Source: Prevotellaceae bacterium
Lineage (GTDB): Bacteria; Bacteroidota; Bacteroidia; Bacteroidales; UBA932
NCBI GenBank assembly: GCA_031274595.1
Contig: JAISPX010000169.1
Span: 1-32,228, forward strand
Direction of reading: 5' to 3'
Length of the DNA stretch: 32,228 bases
The position numbers and the translations under genes were made by a program. Below are positions 17,236 to 25,701 of this stretch, in pieces (position 1 is the stretch's first letter; the number at the start of each line of letters is the position of its first letter). The notes below the pieces were generated by a model that saw nothing but the letters and a program-made list of their open reading frames with translations, made no database searches and was not told the DNA's origin.

Positions 17236-17381
17236 AATCGAAAATATAAAAGCAGGGAGGTTTACTTCGCCTAACATATCTGTTTACGCTTCGGACAGTA
17301 AAAAAATCCTTGAATATTGAAAAAGTGGTATATTCTAAACTAATTTTAAACATTTTTAATCTTTAAAGAGGCTGAAGGCAA

Positions 17382-17462
17382 ATGAACATGCCGAGAGTAT
17401 CCATCCCGAAGCGCCTGCCGAAAAACGGTATCATCGGCGTTTTTGCCTCAGAAAACACTTGA
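17382..17462 (+). other. 26-codon ORF leading into the 21-bp repeat array
   Basis: ATG to TGA, with a basic start (MNMPRVSIPKRLPKNG) and an end inside the first repeat unit. An alternative plus frame is open across the whole array from about 17350 to 17549 but lacks a good start. The open frames may be a by-product of repeat composition; I do not claim a gene. Confidence 0.2.
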
Positions 17463-17526
17463 GAGATAAAACCTATCTCTTGAGAGATAAAAAAAATCTC
17501 TTGGGAGATGAAACCTATCTCTTGAG
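17458..17526. repeat. Three 21-bp tandem repeats
   Basis: Units at 17458-17478, 17479-17499 and 17500-17520, plus a partial CTTGAG, share CTTGAGAGAT at the start and an ATCT end. Each unit is partly self-complementary (AGAGAT with ATCTCT). The array is framed by an 8-bp inverted repeat, AAAACACT (17452-17459) and AGTGTTTT (17525-17532), so the whole can fold. Because 21 is a multiple of three, every frame reads as heptads; the minus strand gives repeats of QEIGFIS type. Confidence 0.75.
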
Positions 17527-17769
17527 TGTTTTTCGCCTTCCGACACACGAAAACAAGTAACGCCAAAATAATAATATTTTAATAATCCGTATTATAAATA
17601 ATTTAACAGAAATTTTAATCCCTTTGGGCAACATGATTTTTGACCACAAAAGCATGTTTTTAACCTCCCTTTCGGACGCCGCCGTACTGTCAGCAGTCGG
17701 AACGTCAGGCTGATTTTTTTGTAAGGAAAGGAATGAAAAAATCGCAATGATGAAAAATTTTATCTTCAA
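17515..17769 (-). CDS. Hypothetical ORF, possible small exported protein
   Basis: 84 codons from ATG 17769. The N-terminus (KIKFFIIAIFSFLSL) could be a signal or membrane segment, followed by a polar stretch (residues 19-38) and a second hydrophobic, basic-ended stretch (about 53-72). Its 3' end runs into the 21-bp repeat array. No family is recognised and no promoter box is seen. It could be a decayed or spurious ORF in a roughly 690-base gap that otherwise holds only repeats and a terminator. Confidence 0.25.
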   Translation of the reverse strand: MKIKFFIIAIFSFLSLQKNQPDVPTADSTAASEREVKNMLLWSKIMLPKGIKISVKLFIIRIIKILLFWRYLFSCVGRRKTLKR

Positions 17770-17784
17770 CTCGCCGCCTGATAC

Positions 17785-17825
17785 AAAAAAAGAAGCCGCC
17801 CTTTTTGAGGCAGCCTCTTTTTATT
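17785..17825 (-). terminator. Terminator downstream of the SusC/SusD genes
   Basis: On the minus strand GAGGCTGCC, a short loop and GGGCGGCTTC form a 9-bp stem with two G-U pairs followed by a run of seven T. It lies about 100 bases after the SusD stop codon. The plus strand also has a T-run, so it may work in both directions. Confidence 0.7.
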
Positions 17826-17930
17826 TACTATTTTGTTATTTACGATTTACTATTTTATTGTATCATTAACCATTTTGTTATTTACGATTTATCATTTTAT
17901 GATTAACCATTAAATCATTAACCATTAATC
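17821..17930. repeat. AT-rich repeat block, left arm of the inverted repeat around SusC/SusD
   Basis: Short recurring words (ATTAACCATT, TATTTACGATTT, CTATTTTATT) fill this block. Bases 17908-17928 are the exact reverse complement of 23207-23227, and looser similarity extends on both sides. The SusD stop codon (17925-17927) lies inside the 21-base identical core. Confidence 0.7.
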
Positions 17931-19475
17931 ATAAATATTCTGCTTGGCTAATTTGTTGTAATTTATTTCTTTTGATGGAATAAACCAAGTCCATTTGTTT
18001 TTTTCCTGACTGCCAAACGATACAGCCAAATCCGAAATAAAACTGCCGCCGGCAGCAAATGATTTTCTTTCCATAGAATCGCCCCAGCGTTTTACATCGA
18101 ACCAGTCAAAACCTTCTCCCCATAATTCAAGACCTCTGTAATTTTTTATTTCATTAAGCAATTCATCGCCTGTTTTTGTACACGTATAGGCAGTATCGCG
18201 CCCGCTGGTTTTATTCAATGCTATTAAAGCGTTTTGAGCGCCGTTTGCATCTTTAAGAAAATATTTTGCTTCGGCTTCAATCAAATACATTTCCGAAGAC
18301 CTGAATATGTTCATGTGTCCAACTCCGGGCTGGTCGTTACATTTAATTTTGAATTGCATGTAAGCATAAATGTTTGCAGACGGATTTGTTCCTTTTGCCC
18401 GTCCTGCCTCCATCACTGTCGAGTTGGTATATTGACCCGTGCTGGCGTTATAAGGCTCATTATAGTCTGCGGGATTGAAGAATAAACTTTTTCTGATGTC
18501 CGTATCGGGAATTTTATCAAATAATTCTTTACTAATACATTTTGGGCTATTCTTTACTGCGCTTGATGAGGAATTATATGCGATATAAGCAAAATAGGAG
18601 AAATAATAAAGCGTTTCATCCGATGAACCCCATGCGCTCCATATCCATTCCTGATTTGGATTGCTAAATCCAGCCTTATAGTCGGCTACGCTCATCAAAT
18701 CATATCCGTTTCTTGCTTTTACAGCCATTTCCTGGGCTTTGGTATAATCTTGGCGATTGAGAGCGGCGCGTGCATAAATAGCGTAAGCAACTTCAATATC
18801 CATCACATAATTGAGTTTATTGTTTCTGTGTATGCCCGACTGTGTGAACAATGTTATTGCTTCGTCCAAGTCATCATATATTTTTTTATATGTTTCCGCT
18901 AATGTTGAACGCTCTTTATCGCCATCGCTTGCATCTGTTCTTAAAACTAATCCCAGCGAAGCGCCTCCATTAGAATCAGACCATCTCAGACAGTACAGTT
19001 GTGAAAGCATCATGAAAGCATACGACCTGTATGATAAAGCCTGCGCTTTGATATATTTTTTTTCGCTGTCCGTACCCAATGCTTTGTCAATATTAAGGAT
19101 TACAGTGTTTGCATTACCTGTAATTGAGTAATAATAATACCATGGATAGTAATCGTAAATGTCATCCAGATTACGGAAATAATCGCTGTTGATGATTACC
19201 GCCCATCCGGGCATATTTACCGTAAAATGTTTACCCTGATAATTCCCATAATACATCTTAACAGTTCCCTCTCCGTTGAAACCTTGCGCTTGAAGATGCT
19301 GCATGGTCATTAACTTTCCTAATCCGTTAACGGCTAATGCGGCTTCGCCTGTAGTTTTAAATATTGTTTCGGTACTTGTAGAACCGCTTGGCGTTGTGTT
19401 GAGATAATCTTTGCTGCAACTTACGGCAATCAAAGATATAATCATTATACTTATTATTAATATATTTCTTTTCAT
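17925..19475 (-). CDS. SusD-like outer-membrane nutrient-binding lipoprotein
   Basis: 516 residues. The lipoprotein signal ends in AVSC near residue 20, followed by KDYLNTTPSG, typical of RagB/SusD proteins. The helical TPR-like core follows, and the C-terminal part carries the family's usual YRGLELWGEGFDWFDVKRWG segment. SusD-like proteins sit on the cell surface and cap a SusC-like channel, handing it glycans or peptides. It lies 18 bases downstream of the SusC-like gene, so the two are one transcript. No glycosidase, peptidase or regulator is encoded nearby, so the substrate cannot be inferred. The stop codon lies inside an AT-rich repeat block. Confidence 0.94.
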   Translation of the reverse strand: MKRNILIISIMIISLIAVSCSKDYLNTTPSGSTSTETIFKTTGEAALAVNGLGKLMTMQHLQAQGFNGEGTVKMYYGNYQGKHFTVNMPGWAVIINSDYFRNLDDIYDYYPWYYYYSITGNANTVILNIDKALGTDSEKKYIKAQALSYRSYAFMMLSQLYCLRWSDSNGGASLGLVLRTDASDGDKERSTLAETYKKIYDDLDEAITLFTQSGIHRNNKLNYVMDIEVAYAIYARAALNRQDYTKAQEMAVKARNGYDLMSVADYKAGFSNPNQEWIWSAWGSSDETLYYFSYFAYIAYNSSSSAVKNSPKCISKELFDKIPDTDIRKSLFFNPADYNEPYNASTGQYTNSTVMEAGRAKGTNPSANIYAYMQFKIKCNDQPGVGHMNIFRSSEMYLIEAEAKYFLKDANGAQNALIALNKTSGRDTAYTCTKTGDELLNEIKNYRGLELWGEGFDWFDVKRWGDSMERKSFAAGGSFISDLAVSFGSQEKNKWTWFIPSKEINYNKLAKQNIYD

Positions 19476-19493
19476 AACTTTAATATTTAATTT

Positions 19494-22400
19494 TTAAAAT
19501 TTGATATTAACACCCAGATTTATCGTACGATTGTAATTCATTATATCACCTGTGATACCATTTAAATCTTGCTGTGGATTTAATCCTTTCAAAGAAGTAA
19601 TGGTGTATAAATTTTCAGCAGAAAGGCTTACCGTTACGTCAGATATATCTAAATTTTTAATCCATGCTTTCGGCATTTTGTATGAAATACTTATATTTCT
19701 AAAATCGAAATACGAAGCATTGTGCAGAAAATTGGAAGATGCAGAACTTATATAATTGCTCTGACGATACCAGTCAACTGCCGGAATACCATTGGGGTCT
19801 AATCTGTTGGGCGAATCTTTTGTCATTCCGGCAGGAACGCCGTTCCATGCTTTCAGTACATCTTTATGTATAGCGTTTGGATTGTTTGTTACCGACCTCA
19901 ACGAACTGTACGGCGTATCCAACACTTTGCCTCCAAGCGAATATGTGCAAAGTATTGAGAATATAAAATTTTTCCATGAGAATGAATTTCCTATGCTGCC
20001 GAAAAAATAAGGTAAAGAAGTACCCGACCAGTCTTTTTTTGCATAAGCATAACTGTCAACATAATTTTTCCCGTTTATAGTTGTAACTCTTGCATCAGGT
20101 ATGCGGGTTTTGTCTTTTTCGGCAGTAGCGCCTACGTAGTATTTTTTATCATCTATTACATAAAGCGCATTTCCGTTCATTTGGTCAACTCCTGCAAACT
20201 GATACAGCCAGAAAGAATATCTTGAATGTCCTTCCATTAATTTCTGTGCTCCGCTGACTATGCCTTCTTTTCTGTTTTGTTCAGGAAGCGTCAATATTTT
20301 ATTTTTCTGGAAAGTGCCTGTAAATGATGTATTCCATACAAAATTCCGCTTGTTTATTACATCAATATCAGCGCTCATTTCAAAGCCATGATTCAGCATA
20401 TTGCCTATGTTTTTCAATTGAACTGATACGGCAGATGACGATGAAGTAGCGCCTGCCGATAATGGATTATATACGCTGAATATTAAATCGTGAGATAATT
20501 TGCGATAATATTCAAATGCAAAATTAAGACGGTTTGCCAACCTTCCTTCAAGCGCCACACTTATGGAATTTGTAGATTCCCACTTAATATTAGCGGCTTC
20601 ATTCTGATTTTTATATGCCGCTCCGAGATTGGCATTTTGCGTCAGCGAATAAAGTCCCATATAAGCATATCTGTTAGCGCTGGCATCGTTGCCTACTTCG
20701 CCATAAGAAATTCGTAATTTTAGTGTGTTTACAAAATCAACCGATGACATAAACGCCTCTTTGTGGATAGACCAGCTTGCTCCAAGCGACCAGAAACTTC
20801 CCCATCGATTGTTGGGATGAAAACGAGACACGCCATCTCTGCGAAACGATGCTTCTGCATAATATTTTTTGTCGTAATTATAACGGATTCTCGAAAGATA
20901 ACTTTCTCCGCGCAGGTTACTGTCGTAGCCTGTCAGTTGCACCATTTCCGTGAAATTTATCAACTCGTACACATTAGGAAATATTTCTCCTGCTTTGAGC
21001 ATATTGGTATAAACAGTATTATTGGAATAATTTTCATGTCCTAAAATAGCATCTACATGATGTTTTTCAAAATTCTTTTCCCATGTCAACTGTTGCATCG
21101 CTGTATAATCCAGATATCTGTACATTGTTCTTCCTGCGCGTCCCTTGTTTCCCGAACCATCTCCGATTATGGCATTATTGTACGAGCGATTTTCGCTGTT
21201 TCTGATGCTTGCATTTCCTTTTATTATAAAATGAAAATCTTTCAGAAATTTAATATCCGAATAAGCGTTAATTCCGAACGTACTCCTGATAGTTTCGTCT
21301 TTGTCCAAATCAAGTTCCCACATCACATGACGATTCAGATTTTGAGGACGCCCCAAAGTACTGCCTCTGTCGTATATTTTATTTCCTTTTGCATCAAGCG
21401 CAAAATCTCCATTTCCGTCGTGCTGATAAACAGGATAAATAGGCGACATGTTGCGAGCATAGTATATTGGATTTGCATAAGAACCGTTTCCCTCGCTAAT
21501 GTTATTATATATCTGATAACTGCCATTTACAGATACGCCTAATTTTAACCATTTTTTTGGCGTAAAATTCACATTTATTCTTCCCGTGAAGCGTTGGAAG
21601 TCTGCCCATTTAATATTCGATTTTTCATCTAATAAAGCCAGCGAAAAATAGAAATCACTTTTATCGGTTGCAGCATCTCCGCTGACAGAATAATCCTGCC
21701 GCAGACCTGTGCGTTCAATGGGTTTCCACCAATCCAAATCGGTATATTTAGGATTAACATTAGCAATAAATTTACCGTTTTTATCAAACAGCGCATCGGA
21801 TGGCTTGTCGAATATGTTATACTTCAAATAAGTGGGAACAAGATCTGCCGTTGCTACCGGATTTGCTGTTGCAACCGTATATCTGTTTCCCGATACATCT
21901 TTCATATCGGGATTTGATATTAAATAATTACGGTAACCTTTCCACATTATTTCCATAAAATCCGATATATTGACAACATCATATTCGGGAATACCTCTCG
22001 TATATGCGCCTACAAATAAATTGGCTCTTACAGACATCGTTTTGCTTTTTCCTTTTTTAGTAGTTATCAATATTACGCCGTTGGCAGCACGACTTCCATA
22101 AAGAGCGGCAGAAGTTGCATCTTTTAGTATTGAAATATTTTCTATATCCTGTGGATTTATATCGGTTTCGTTACCCGACATAACTATTCCATCAACTACA
22201 TACAAAGGTTCTCCATTGTCGGCGCCATTTACGGTAGAAATACCGCGAATTCGTATAGTAGGACTGGATCCCGGAGTTCCAGAATTATGGAATAATACGC
22301 CGGTAACTTGTCCATCAAGAGCGCTGGTAACACTGGTTATGGCACGCGTTTCAATATTGCCTGCCGATACAGTTGATACTGCTCCTGTTATAGCTTCTTT

Positions 22401-22739
22401 CACTGATGTTCCATAAGCCACAACAATAGCTTCGTCTAAGGCAGTAGCATTAATTTTCAGGATTACATCAATAACATTTTCATCAGTTAAAACAATTGAT
22501 TGGTCAGCATAACCAATTGCAGAAAATAGCAGTGTTTGACCTTTGTCAACCTCAATAGAGTAGTTTCCATTCTCATCTGCCCACGTTCCTTTATTATTTT
22601 CTTTTACTAATATAGTAGCGCCTGCGATGCCTTGATTGTCATCTGCTCCAATTACTTTACCTGTTACTGTCTTTGTTTGAGCAAATGCCGAAACTCCTAC
22701 AAGTAAACAAGTAATAAAAACCATTAAAAACTTCTTCAT
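19494..22739 (-). CDS. SusC-like TonB-dependent outer-membrane transporter
   Basis: 1081 residues, a full-length SusC/RagA-type receptor. In order: signal peptide (about 1-20, AFAQ end), a carboxypeptidase-D-regulatory-like domain (about 24-95) with VTGKVIGADDNQGIAGATI, a TonB-box-like LDEAIVVAYG near 101-110, a plug domain (about 110-240) with IRIRGISTVNG, PLYVVDGI and RAANGVILITTKKG, then a 22-strand-type barrel ending in aromatic Phe (NLGVNIKF). The family imports large nutrients using TonB energy. It is the first gene of a two-gene unit with the SusD-like lipoprotein. There is no STN domain, so it is not expected to signal to an ECF sigma/anti-sigma pair, and none is encoded here. Confidence 0.96.
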   Translation of the reverse strand: MKKFLMVFITCLLVGVSAFAQTKTVTGKVIGADDNQGIAGATILVKENNKGTWADENGNYSIEVDKGQTLLFSAIGYADQSIVLTDENVIDVILKINATALDEAIVVAYGTSVKEAITGAVSTVSAGNIETRAITSVTSALDGQVTGVLFHNSGTPGSSPTIRIRGISTVNGADNGEPLYVVDGIVMSGNETDINPQDIENISILKDATSAALYGSRAANGVILITTKKGKSKTMSVRANLFVGAYTRGIPEYDVVNISDFMEIMWKGYRNYLISNPDMKDVSGNRYTVATANPVATADLVPTYLKYNIFDKPSDALFDKNGKFIANVNPKYTDLDWWKPIERTGLRQDYSVSGDAATDKSDFYFSLALLDEKSNIKWADFQRFTGRINVNFTPKKWLKLGVSVNGSYQIYNNISEGNGSYANPIYYARNMSPIYPVYQHDGNGDFALDAKGNKIYDRGSTLGRPQNLNRHVMWELDLDKDETIRSTFGINAYSDIKFLKDFHFIIKGNASIRNSENRSYNNAIIGDGSGNKGRAGRTMYRYLDYTAMQQLTWEKNFEKHHVDAILGHENYSNNTVYTNMLKAGEIFPNVYELINFTEMVQLTGYDSNLRGESYLSRIRYNYDKKYYAEASFRRDGVSRFHPNNRWGSFWSLGASWSIHKEAFMSSVDFVNTLKLRISYGEVGNDASANRYAYMGLYSLTQNANLGAAYKNQNEAANIKWESTNSISVALEGRLANRLNFAFEYYRKLSHDLIFSVYNPLSAGATSSSSAVSVQLKNIGNMLNHGFEMSADIDVINKRNFVWNTSFTGTFQKNKILTLPEQNRKEGIVSGAQKLMEGHSRYSFWLYQFAGVDQMNGNALYVIDDKKYYVGATAEKDKTRIPDARVTTINGKNYVDSYAYAKKDWSGTSLPYFFGSIGNSFSWKNFIFSILCTYSLGGKVLDTPYSSLRSVTNNPNAIHKDVLKAWNGVPAGMTKDSPNRLDPNGIPAVDWYRQSNYISSASSNFLHNASYFDFRNISISYKMPKAWIKNLDISDVTVSLSAENLYTITSLKGLNPQQDLNGITGDIMNYNRTINLGVNIKF

Positions 22740-22800
22740 AACAATTTTGTTTTACATTAAATTAATTCGTCTTATAATTCACATTTTTTTTATTCGGGTG

Positions 22801-22808
22801 CAAAACTA
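22801..22808 (-). promoter_or_regulatory. -7 box of the SusC/SusD operon
   Basis: The minus strand reads TAGTTTTG followed by C, a perfect TAnnTTTG box 61 bases above the SusC-like ATG. A TTTG lies only 10 bases upstream of it, too close to serve as a normal -33 element. Confidence 0.5.
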
Positions 22809-23119
22809 ATTTATTATCCAAATAGGTTGAATTCCTTAAAAAATGTTTTTAATTTCTTAAAAATTATTATACCGTTGATATTCTCGCATTTAAAATTTAA
22901 CATGGATTTTTATTGTTTAAATATTCACTCCGTATTAACAAATGCAAATAATCCATTATCAAAAAATTGAAAGATTTTATGTCTTAGCGAGTTAAATATT
23001 ACAAAAAAAATAAAAGAACTAATAAATTAAAACAAAATAACATATTTATGGCATAAAAATATTTATTTTCATTACTTTTACCTTAATACGGAAGTAACCG
23101 AAAACAATAAAAATGTGTC

Positions 23120-23146
23120 GTGTCAAGCAATTGACACATGTTTTTT
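23120..23146 (+). terminator. GCAA-capped hairpin with T-run, no obvious gene
   Basis: GTGTCAA, the tetraloop GCAA and TTGACAC form a perfect 7-bp stem, then ATG and six T. It looks like a Rho-independent terminator on the plus strand, and the minus strand also has a T-rich tract. No gene ends here: SusC starts 380 bases to the left and reads away from it. It might end a small RNA, or stop transcription entering the region. Confidence 0.5.
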
Positions 23147-23205
23147 ACAGGAAATTTGATTTCAAGCGAAGCGACTTATATAACTAAACAACCATCAAAA
23201 TGAAG

Positions 23206-23255
23206 TTTAATGGTTAATGATTTAATGATAAATGGTTAATAATAAAATAGTAATA
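23206..23255. repeat. Right arm of the inverted repeat around SusC/SusD
   Basis: TTTAATGGTTAATGATT and following bases; 23207-23227 are exactly complementary to 17908-17928, and 23241-23255 (AATAAAATAGTAA) resembles the complement of 17847-17859. The pair encloses 5.3 kb holding only the SusC/SusD genes and their promoter. Confidence 0.7.
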
Positions 23256-23315
23256 CCAAGCGTTATCAATTCACATATAAACATAAAAAGTAATGTCAAA
23301 AAATTTATCAACGAT

Positions 23316-23349
23316 GTCATTGCAATGACCACAGCGAAGAAGCAATCTG
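23316..23349. repeat. REP-like element
   Basis: GTCATTGCAATGACC...GCGAAGAAGCAATCTG. It resembles the short dispersed GATTGCTTCG...CAATGAC elements found in many bacterial genomes; related diverged copies lie at 16114-16138 and 29568-29596. It sits in the gap before the HAMP gene, whose remaining part is plain AT-rich sequence. Confidence 0.45.
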
Positions 23350-23396
23350 TTTTTGTTGCCTTTGAGTAAAATATAAAATTATCATTATTTATTTTG

Positions 23397-23404
23397 TACA
23401 TTTG
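23397..23404 (+). promoter_or_regulatory. -7 box of the HAMP-trkH unit
   Basis: TACATTTG is a perfect TAnnTTTG box. Transcription would start near 23411, about 12 bases before ATG 23423. That rules out the earlier TTG start at 23402 and fixes the start of the HAMP gene. Confidence 0.6.
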
Positions 23405-23422
23405 CAAATTAATTTTAATAAA

Positions 23423-24193
23423 ATGAGTATTCGTAAAAAAATATTTTTAGGCTGTACGGTAGTTGCATTTATTTTGCTTTTGGCAGGAGTTACAATAGCT
23501 TTTGAAATGCAACGCATACGTTCTTCTGTGTCGCTTGTTGTGGCTGAAAATGTTAAAAGCATGAATGCCGCATATAATATGCAACGATTATTTTATGGTC
23601 AGAATATGATTCTGCTTGATTATGGTTCAACAAAAAACGATTCTGTTTTAAATACTCTGAACGCTTATATTGCGGGCTGCGAAGAGGCTTACAAAGAGGC
23701 GCAAAACAGAATTTCAATCAAAGGAGAACAACAAGTTTTGGACTCTCTGAATACACGTTATTCGGAATATAAAAAAATTGCAAATAATGTTATAAGGCTG
23801 GCAAAAACAGACAGGAGAAATTTGTATTTGCAATATTGCGACGAACTGTATAAAAGTTATGAAAACGTATCCCAATTAATAGACAGACTGTTTCTGTTAA
23901 ACCAAAAAGAAGTAGAAGGCAACTCAGTGCTTATGAATGCCAATTATTACAGAATGATTATGCCTGCAATTATTGCTATTTTGACTTGTATTGTGTTGAT
24001 TTTTCTGCTCAATTATTTTATATACATATATTTTATATCGCCAATGGTGAGAATAGTAAAAGGCGTTAATGCATTCAACGAAACACGTGTTCCGTATAAT
24101 ATCAGCGTTGATACCAAAGATGAAATTTTAGCGCTTAACAATGAAATAAAAAAACTTACAGAACTCACCAAAAAATACGAGAAAGAAAATTAG
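23423..24193 (+). CDS. Four-helix-bundle/HAMP membrane protein without output domain
   Basis: 256 residues from ATG 23423. Membrane helix 1 is at about 7-27, followed by an extracytoplasmic helical region (about 28-175) like the four-helix-bundle sensor of chemoreceptors, membrane helix 2 at about 177-200, and a HAMP-like segment (about 200-250) beginning ISPMVRIVKGVNAF and ending in a Lys/Glu-rich coil. The protein stops there: there is no histidine kinase, methyl-accepting, cyclase or other output domain, and no frameshift that would hide one, because the next reading frame is trkH. The trkH start follows after 11 bases, so the two are almost certainly co-expressed. Function unknown; a regulator or partner of the TrkH channel is the contextual guess. 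Confidence 0.75.
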   Translation: MSIRKKIFLGCTVVAFILLLAGVTIAFEMQRIRSSVSLVVAENVKSMNAAYNMQRLFYGQNMILLDYGSTKNDSVLNTLNAYIAGCEEAYKEAQNRISIKGEQQVLDSLNTRYSEYKKIANNVIRLAKTDRRNLYLQYCDELYKSYENVSQLIDRLFLLNQKEVEGNSVLMNANYYRMIMPAIIAILTCIVLIFLLNYFIYIYFISPMVRIVKGVNAFNETRVPYNISVDTKDEILALNNEIKKLTELTKKYEKEN

Positions 24194-24204
24194 AAAATAA
24201 TATT

Positions 24205-25650
24205 ATGAGACTCGGTTTGATTGTACGATATATTAGTTTTGTATTATTGATAAATTCGGCATTTATGTTGCTTTCGGCATTGGTTTCCGTATTTGATGGC
24301 ATAGGTTCCGATTTTTTTCCGTTACTGTTGAGTGCATTTATAACTTTTACCGTTGGTTGTTTTCCGTTTATTTTTGTTCCTAAAAATCCTAATCTTAATA
24401 ATAAAGAAATTAATATTTTTGTAGTACTTGCATGGGTTATAAGTTGTGTTTTCGGAATATTGCCGTATGTATTGTGGGGCGGAGAATTTAACGTTGCCAA
24501 CGCATGGTTCGAAAGTGTTTCTGGATTTACAACTACAGGAGCAACAATTTTGAACGATATAGAAATTCTTCCTCGCGGTTTGCTTTTTTGGCGCTCGGCA
24601 ACACATTTCATAGGCGGTATAGGAATTGTGTTGTTTGCCGTAATCGTTTTGCAATCGCAATACACAACGCGAATGCGATTGACAAATGCCGAAGTTTCGT
24701 TATTGGCAAAAGATAATTTCCATTTCAAAGCGCAACATTTGCTACGCGTAATAGTTTCGGTTTATATTGGATTAACAGTAATTTTAACAGGATTTCTTGT
24801 ATTATTCGGCATGAGTTTTTTTGATGCAATAAACCATGCTTTTTCAACGGTTGCAACCGGCGGATTCAGCACAAAAAATGCAAGCATAGCCTCATTCAAC
24901 AGCATTCCTATCGGAATAATAATAATAATATTTATGATTATTTCAGGTATGCATTTTGGAATTATATATTCTACCATTACAGGACGTCCAAAAGCAATGT
25001 TTCATTCGCCTGTTATTAGATTTTATCTGGCAACTATGGGAATAGGAGCAATAATTGTAACAATAAACCTTTTGGTGAATGGAAATTATTCAAATTTTTT
25101 TGACGCAATTTATAATTCCATATTTCAGGTTGTAGCAATATCAAGCACAACAGGATTTGCCTCTGCAGACACAACAATCTGGCATCCTGCGGCTATATGT
25201 ATTTTAATATATTTTTCGATACAATGCGCCTGCGCAGGCTCTACTTCCGGAGGAATAAAAGTTGACAGAATTTACATATTGTGGCGTTCGATAGTTGCTC
25301 AATTAAAAATACGCCAACATCCCAATGCAGTAGTTTCGGTGCGTTCGGCAAACCATATAATCGAAGAAAAACGCGTGTCATCTGCCATGACATATATTTC
25401 GCTGTATCTGTTTATTACTTTTGTTGCAACACTTATTTTATCGGCATTTAATATTGATTTGCTTTCGGGATTTACAACATCTCTCTCGTTTATGGGAAAC
25501 GTAGGTCCGGGAATGGGGCAATACGGTTCGCTTGGCAATTATGCGACATTGCCCGAAATTGTAAAATTCACATATCCGATATTTATGCTGCTTGGACGTC
25601 TGGAAATTTACGCCTTGTTTTTATTATTTTTGCACGACAAACACAGATAA
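24205..25650 (+). CDS. trkH: TrkH-family potassium transporter
   Basis: 481 residues, an integral membrane K+ channel subunit of the Trk/Ktr superfamily. The four pore segments are visible: SGFTTTGATI near residues 107-116, TVATGGFST near 216-224, AISSTTGFASAD near 311-322, and SFMGNVGPGMG near 428-438. A Gly follows the Thr-rich turn in each, as required for the selectivity filter. TrkH usually works with a cytosolic NAD/ATP-binding TrkA ring; no trkA lies in this window. It is preceded by the HAMP protein in the same transcript and followed by an OmpA-like lipoprotein with its own promoter. Confidence 0.93.
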   Translation: MRLGLIVRYISFVLLINSAFMLLSALVSVFDGIGSDFFPLLLSAFITFTVGCFPFIFVPKNPNLNNKEINIFVVLAWVISCVFGILPYVLWGGEFNVANAWFESVSGFTTTGATILNDIEILPRGLLFWRSATHFIGGIGIVLFAVIVLQSQYTTRMRLTNAEVSLLAKDNFHFKAQHLLRVIVSVYIGLTVILTGFLVLFGMSFFDAINHAFSTVATGGFSTKNASIASFNSIPIGIIIIIFMIISGMHFGIIYSTITGRPKAMFHSPVIRFYLATMGIGAIIVTINLLVNGNYSNFFDAIYNSIFQVVAISSTTGFASADTTIWHPAAICILIYFSIQCACAGSTSGGIKVDRIYILWRSIVAQLKIRQHPNAVVSVRSANHIIEEKRVSSAMTYISLYLFITFVATLILSAFNIDLLSGFTTSLSFMGNVGPGMGQYGSLGNYATLPEIVKFTYPIFMLLGRLEIYALFLLFLHDKHR

Positions 25651-25672
25651 TTCATTTTACGTATATTTATTG

Positions 25673-25680
25673 TAAATTTG
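25673..25680 (+). promoter_or_regulatory. -7 box of the OmpA-like lipoprotein gene
   Basis: TAAATTTG is a perfect TAnnTTTG box 21 bases before the ATG at 25702. No clear -33 TTG is seen. Confidence 0.5.
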
Positions 25681-25701
25681 TAGTTTGAAAAATATTTTAA
25701 A

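Noticed and set aside
17263-17300. Integron-like attC site (CGCCTAACA followed by GTTTACGC)
   Set aside because: Only one short arm resembles an attC core; no matching partner arm, integrase or cassette structure is visible.
17458-17526. CRISPR array
   Set aside because: The 21-base units are directly adjacent with no unique spacers, and no cas gene is present.
24165-24728. 187-codon minus-strand ORF across the HAMP/trkH junction
   Set aside because: It lies opposite the well-supported trkH frame, has no family motifs, and its composition (many Asn, Thr and Pro) is what the complement of a hydrophobic membrane protein gives.
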